Source: an uncultured Comamonadaceae bacterium (GTDB lineage Bacteria > Pseudomonadota > Gammaproteobacteria > Burkholderiales > Burkholderiaceae). Taken from it: a stretch of 5,196 nt of DNA. Position 1 is the first letter of the stretch; every line of letters begins with the position of its first letter. The stretch covers positions 1 through 5,196 of the forward strand of contig CAMLSD010000191.1 of assembly GCA_946482595.1 (NCBI GenBank), written 5' to 3'. Shown one piece after another: positions 4,182-5,196 of this stretch. The translations under genes were made by a program, and so were the position numbers. The notes under the pieces are model-generated. The model saw only the letters and a list, made by a program, of their open reading frames with translations. It had not been told where the DNA came from and did no database searches.

Positions 4182-5196
4182 TCAACCCACCACGCGGGTG
4201 GCCGACGCGTTCAGCTTGGGCGGGTTCTCGTAGGTGTGGAAGGGCGCCGGCGAGGGCACTTCCCATTCCAGGCCTTCGGCGGCTTCCCAGGGACGCTGGG
4301 GAGCCTTCTCGCCCTTGCCCATCATGGCGGGCAGCACGATGAAGACGAAGAAGTACACCTGCATCAGGCCGAAGCCGAAGGCACCGATCGAGGCCAGCGC
4401 GTTGAAGTCGGCGAACTGCATCGGGTAGTCGGCATAACGACGGGGCATGCCGGCCAGGCCGAGGAAGTGCATCGGGAAGAAGGTGACGTTGAAGGTGATC
4501 AACGAACCCCAGAAGTGGATCTTGCCGCGCGTCTCGGAGTACATCACGCCGGTCCACTTGGGTGCCCAGTAGTAGTAGCCGGCGAACAGCGCATACAGCG
4601 AACCGGCCACCAGCACGTAGTGGAAGTGGGCCACGACGTAGTAGGTGTCCTGCACCTGGATGTCGATCGGGGCCACGGCCAGGATCAGGCCGGTGAAGCC
4701 GCCCATCGTGAACACGAAGATGAAGCCCACGGCAAACAGCATCGGGGTCTCGAAGGTCATCGAACCGCGCCACATCGTGGCGATCCAGTTGAAGATCTTC
4801 ACGCCGGTGGGCACCGCGATCAGCATGGTCGCGTACATGAAGAACAGCTGGCCGGTCACGGGCATGCCGGTCGTGAACATGTGGTGCGCCCACACGATGA
4901 ACGACAGGATGGCGATCGAGGCGGTCGCGTACACCATCGAGGTGTAGCCGAACAGGCGCTTGCGGGCGAACGCCGGCACGATCTGGCTGATGATGCCGAA
5001 GGCCGGCAGGATCATGATGTAGACCTCGGGGTGACCGAAGAACCAGAAGATGTGCTGGTACATCACCGGGTCACCGCCACCGGCCGGATTGAAGAAGCTG
5101 GTGCCGAAGTGGCGATCGGTCAGCGTCATCGTGATGGCGCCGGCCAGCACGGGCATCACCGCGATCAGCAGGTAGGCGGTGATCAGCCAGGTCCAG
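4182..5196 (-). CDS. ctaD: Cytochrome c oxidase subunit I, C-terminal part, cut by the right window edge
   Basis: Subunit I holds heme a, heme a3 and CuB, and reduces oxygen while pumping protons. The window holds the last 337 residues of a protein normally about 530 long, from about helix VI onward. The coding frame continues without a stop to the window edge, so GTG/ATG codons near 5159-5154 are internal. Numbered within the fragment, the CuB ligands are H55 (in GHPEVYI) and H104/H105 (WAHHMFTTG). Y59 is the tyrosine cross-linked to H55. E57 matches the glutamate ending the D channel, and K133 (PTGVKIFNW) the K channel lysine. H190 and H192 (VVAHFHYVL) are the a3 and a ligands, and R252/R253 (MPRRYADYP) contact heme propionates. 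All core residues visible here are intact, which marks a working A-type oxidase. The soluble tail is short, with no fused cytochrome c or subunit III domain. Confidence 0.98.
   Translation of the reverse strand, partial: WTWLITAYLLIAVMPVLAGAITMTLTDRHFGTSFFNPAGGGDPVMYQHIFWFFGHPEVYIMILPAFGIISQIVPAFARKRLFGYTSMVYATASIAILSFIVWAHHMFTTGMPVTGQLFFMYATMLIAVPTGVKIFNWIATMWRGSMTFETPMLFAVGFIFVFTMGGFTGLILAVAPIDIQVQDTYYVVAHFHYVLVAGSLYALFAGYYYWAPKWTGVMYSETRGKIHFWGSLITFNVTFFPMHFLGLAGMPRRYADYPMQFADFNALASIGAFGFGLMQVYFFVFIVLPAMMGKGEKAPQRPWEAAEGLEWEVPSPAPFHTYENPPKLNASATRVVG

Noticed and set aside
4187..4201. Inverted repeat CCACC/GGTGG over the last codons of ctaD as a terminator
   Set aside because: The stem has only five base pairs, and no T tract follows on the minus strand. 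It lies inside the coding sequence.
4147..4893. Minus-strand frame of 248 residues inside ctaD
   Set aside because: It is a different frame from subunit I, whose metal ligands are all intact. Its composition is Arg/His/Asp rich, so it is a shadow.

Overview
The window is high in GC (roughly 60-65% by eye). It carries most of an aa3-type cytochrome c oxidase (terminal respiratory oxidase) cluster, almost all of it on the minus strand. Gene content, gene order and protein sequences match the cox/cta clusters of Betaproteobacteria, most likely order Burkholderiales. Genus cannot be fixed from the sequence alone.

Layout in the direction of transcription (right to left): the C-terminal two thirds of subunit I (ctaD/coxA, running off the right edge); a 36-residue single-helix small assembly protein; the CuB chaperone Cox11 (ctaG); a DUF2970 single-helix membrane protein overlapping ctaG by 4 bases; a 108-base gap without a gene; subunit III (coxC/ctaE); and a strong intrinsic terminator. 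A 73-residue twin-helix DUF2909 protein then lies on the plus strand, convergent with coxC and divergent from SURF1. The minus strand resumes with SURF1 (heme a3 insertion), a membrane-anchored thioredoxin-like/SCO-like protein overlapping the SURF1 gene by 47 bases, and the first 73 residues of heme A synthase (ctaA/COX15), which runs off the left edge.

The genes form one working set. ctaD and coxC encode structural subunits. ctaG and the small proteins beside it serve CuB assembly or insertion. SURF1 and ctaA make and deliver heme A. The SCO-like protein is a candidate copper or thiol factor for the same complex. The terminator after coxC splits the set into two transcription units, so SURF1-ctaA needs its own promoter. 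The only AT-rich promoter-like element nearby lies in the 41-base SURF1/DUF2909 divergent gap.

I found no mobile element, CRISPR array, tRNA, rRNA or phage-like feature, and no wholly new system. The items most worth checking are the SCO-like protein with a CxxxC pair, the probable leaderless start of the DUF2909 gene, and unusual translation-start contexts at SURF1 and ctaA.
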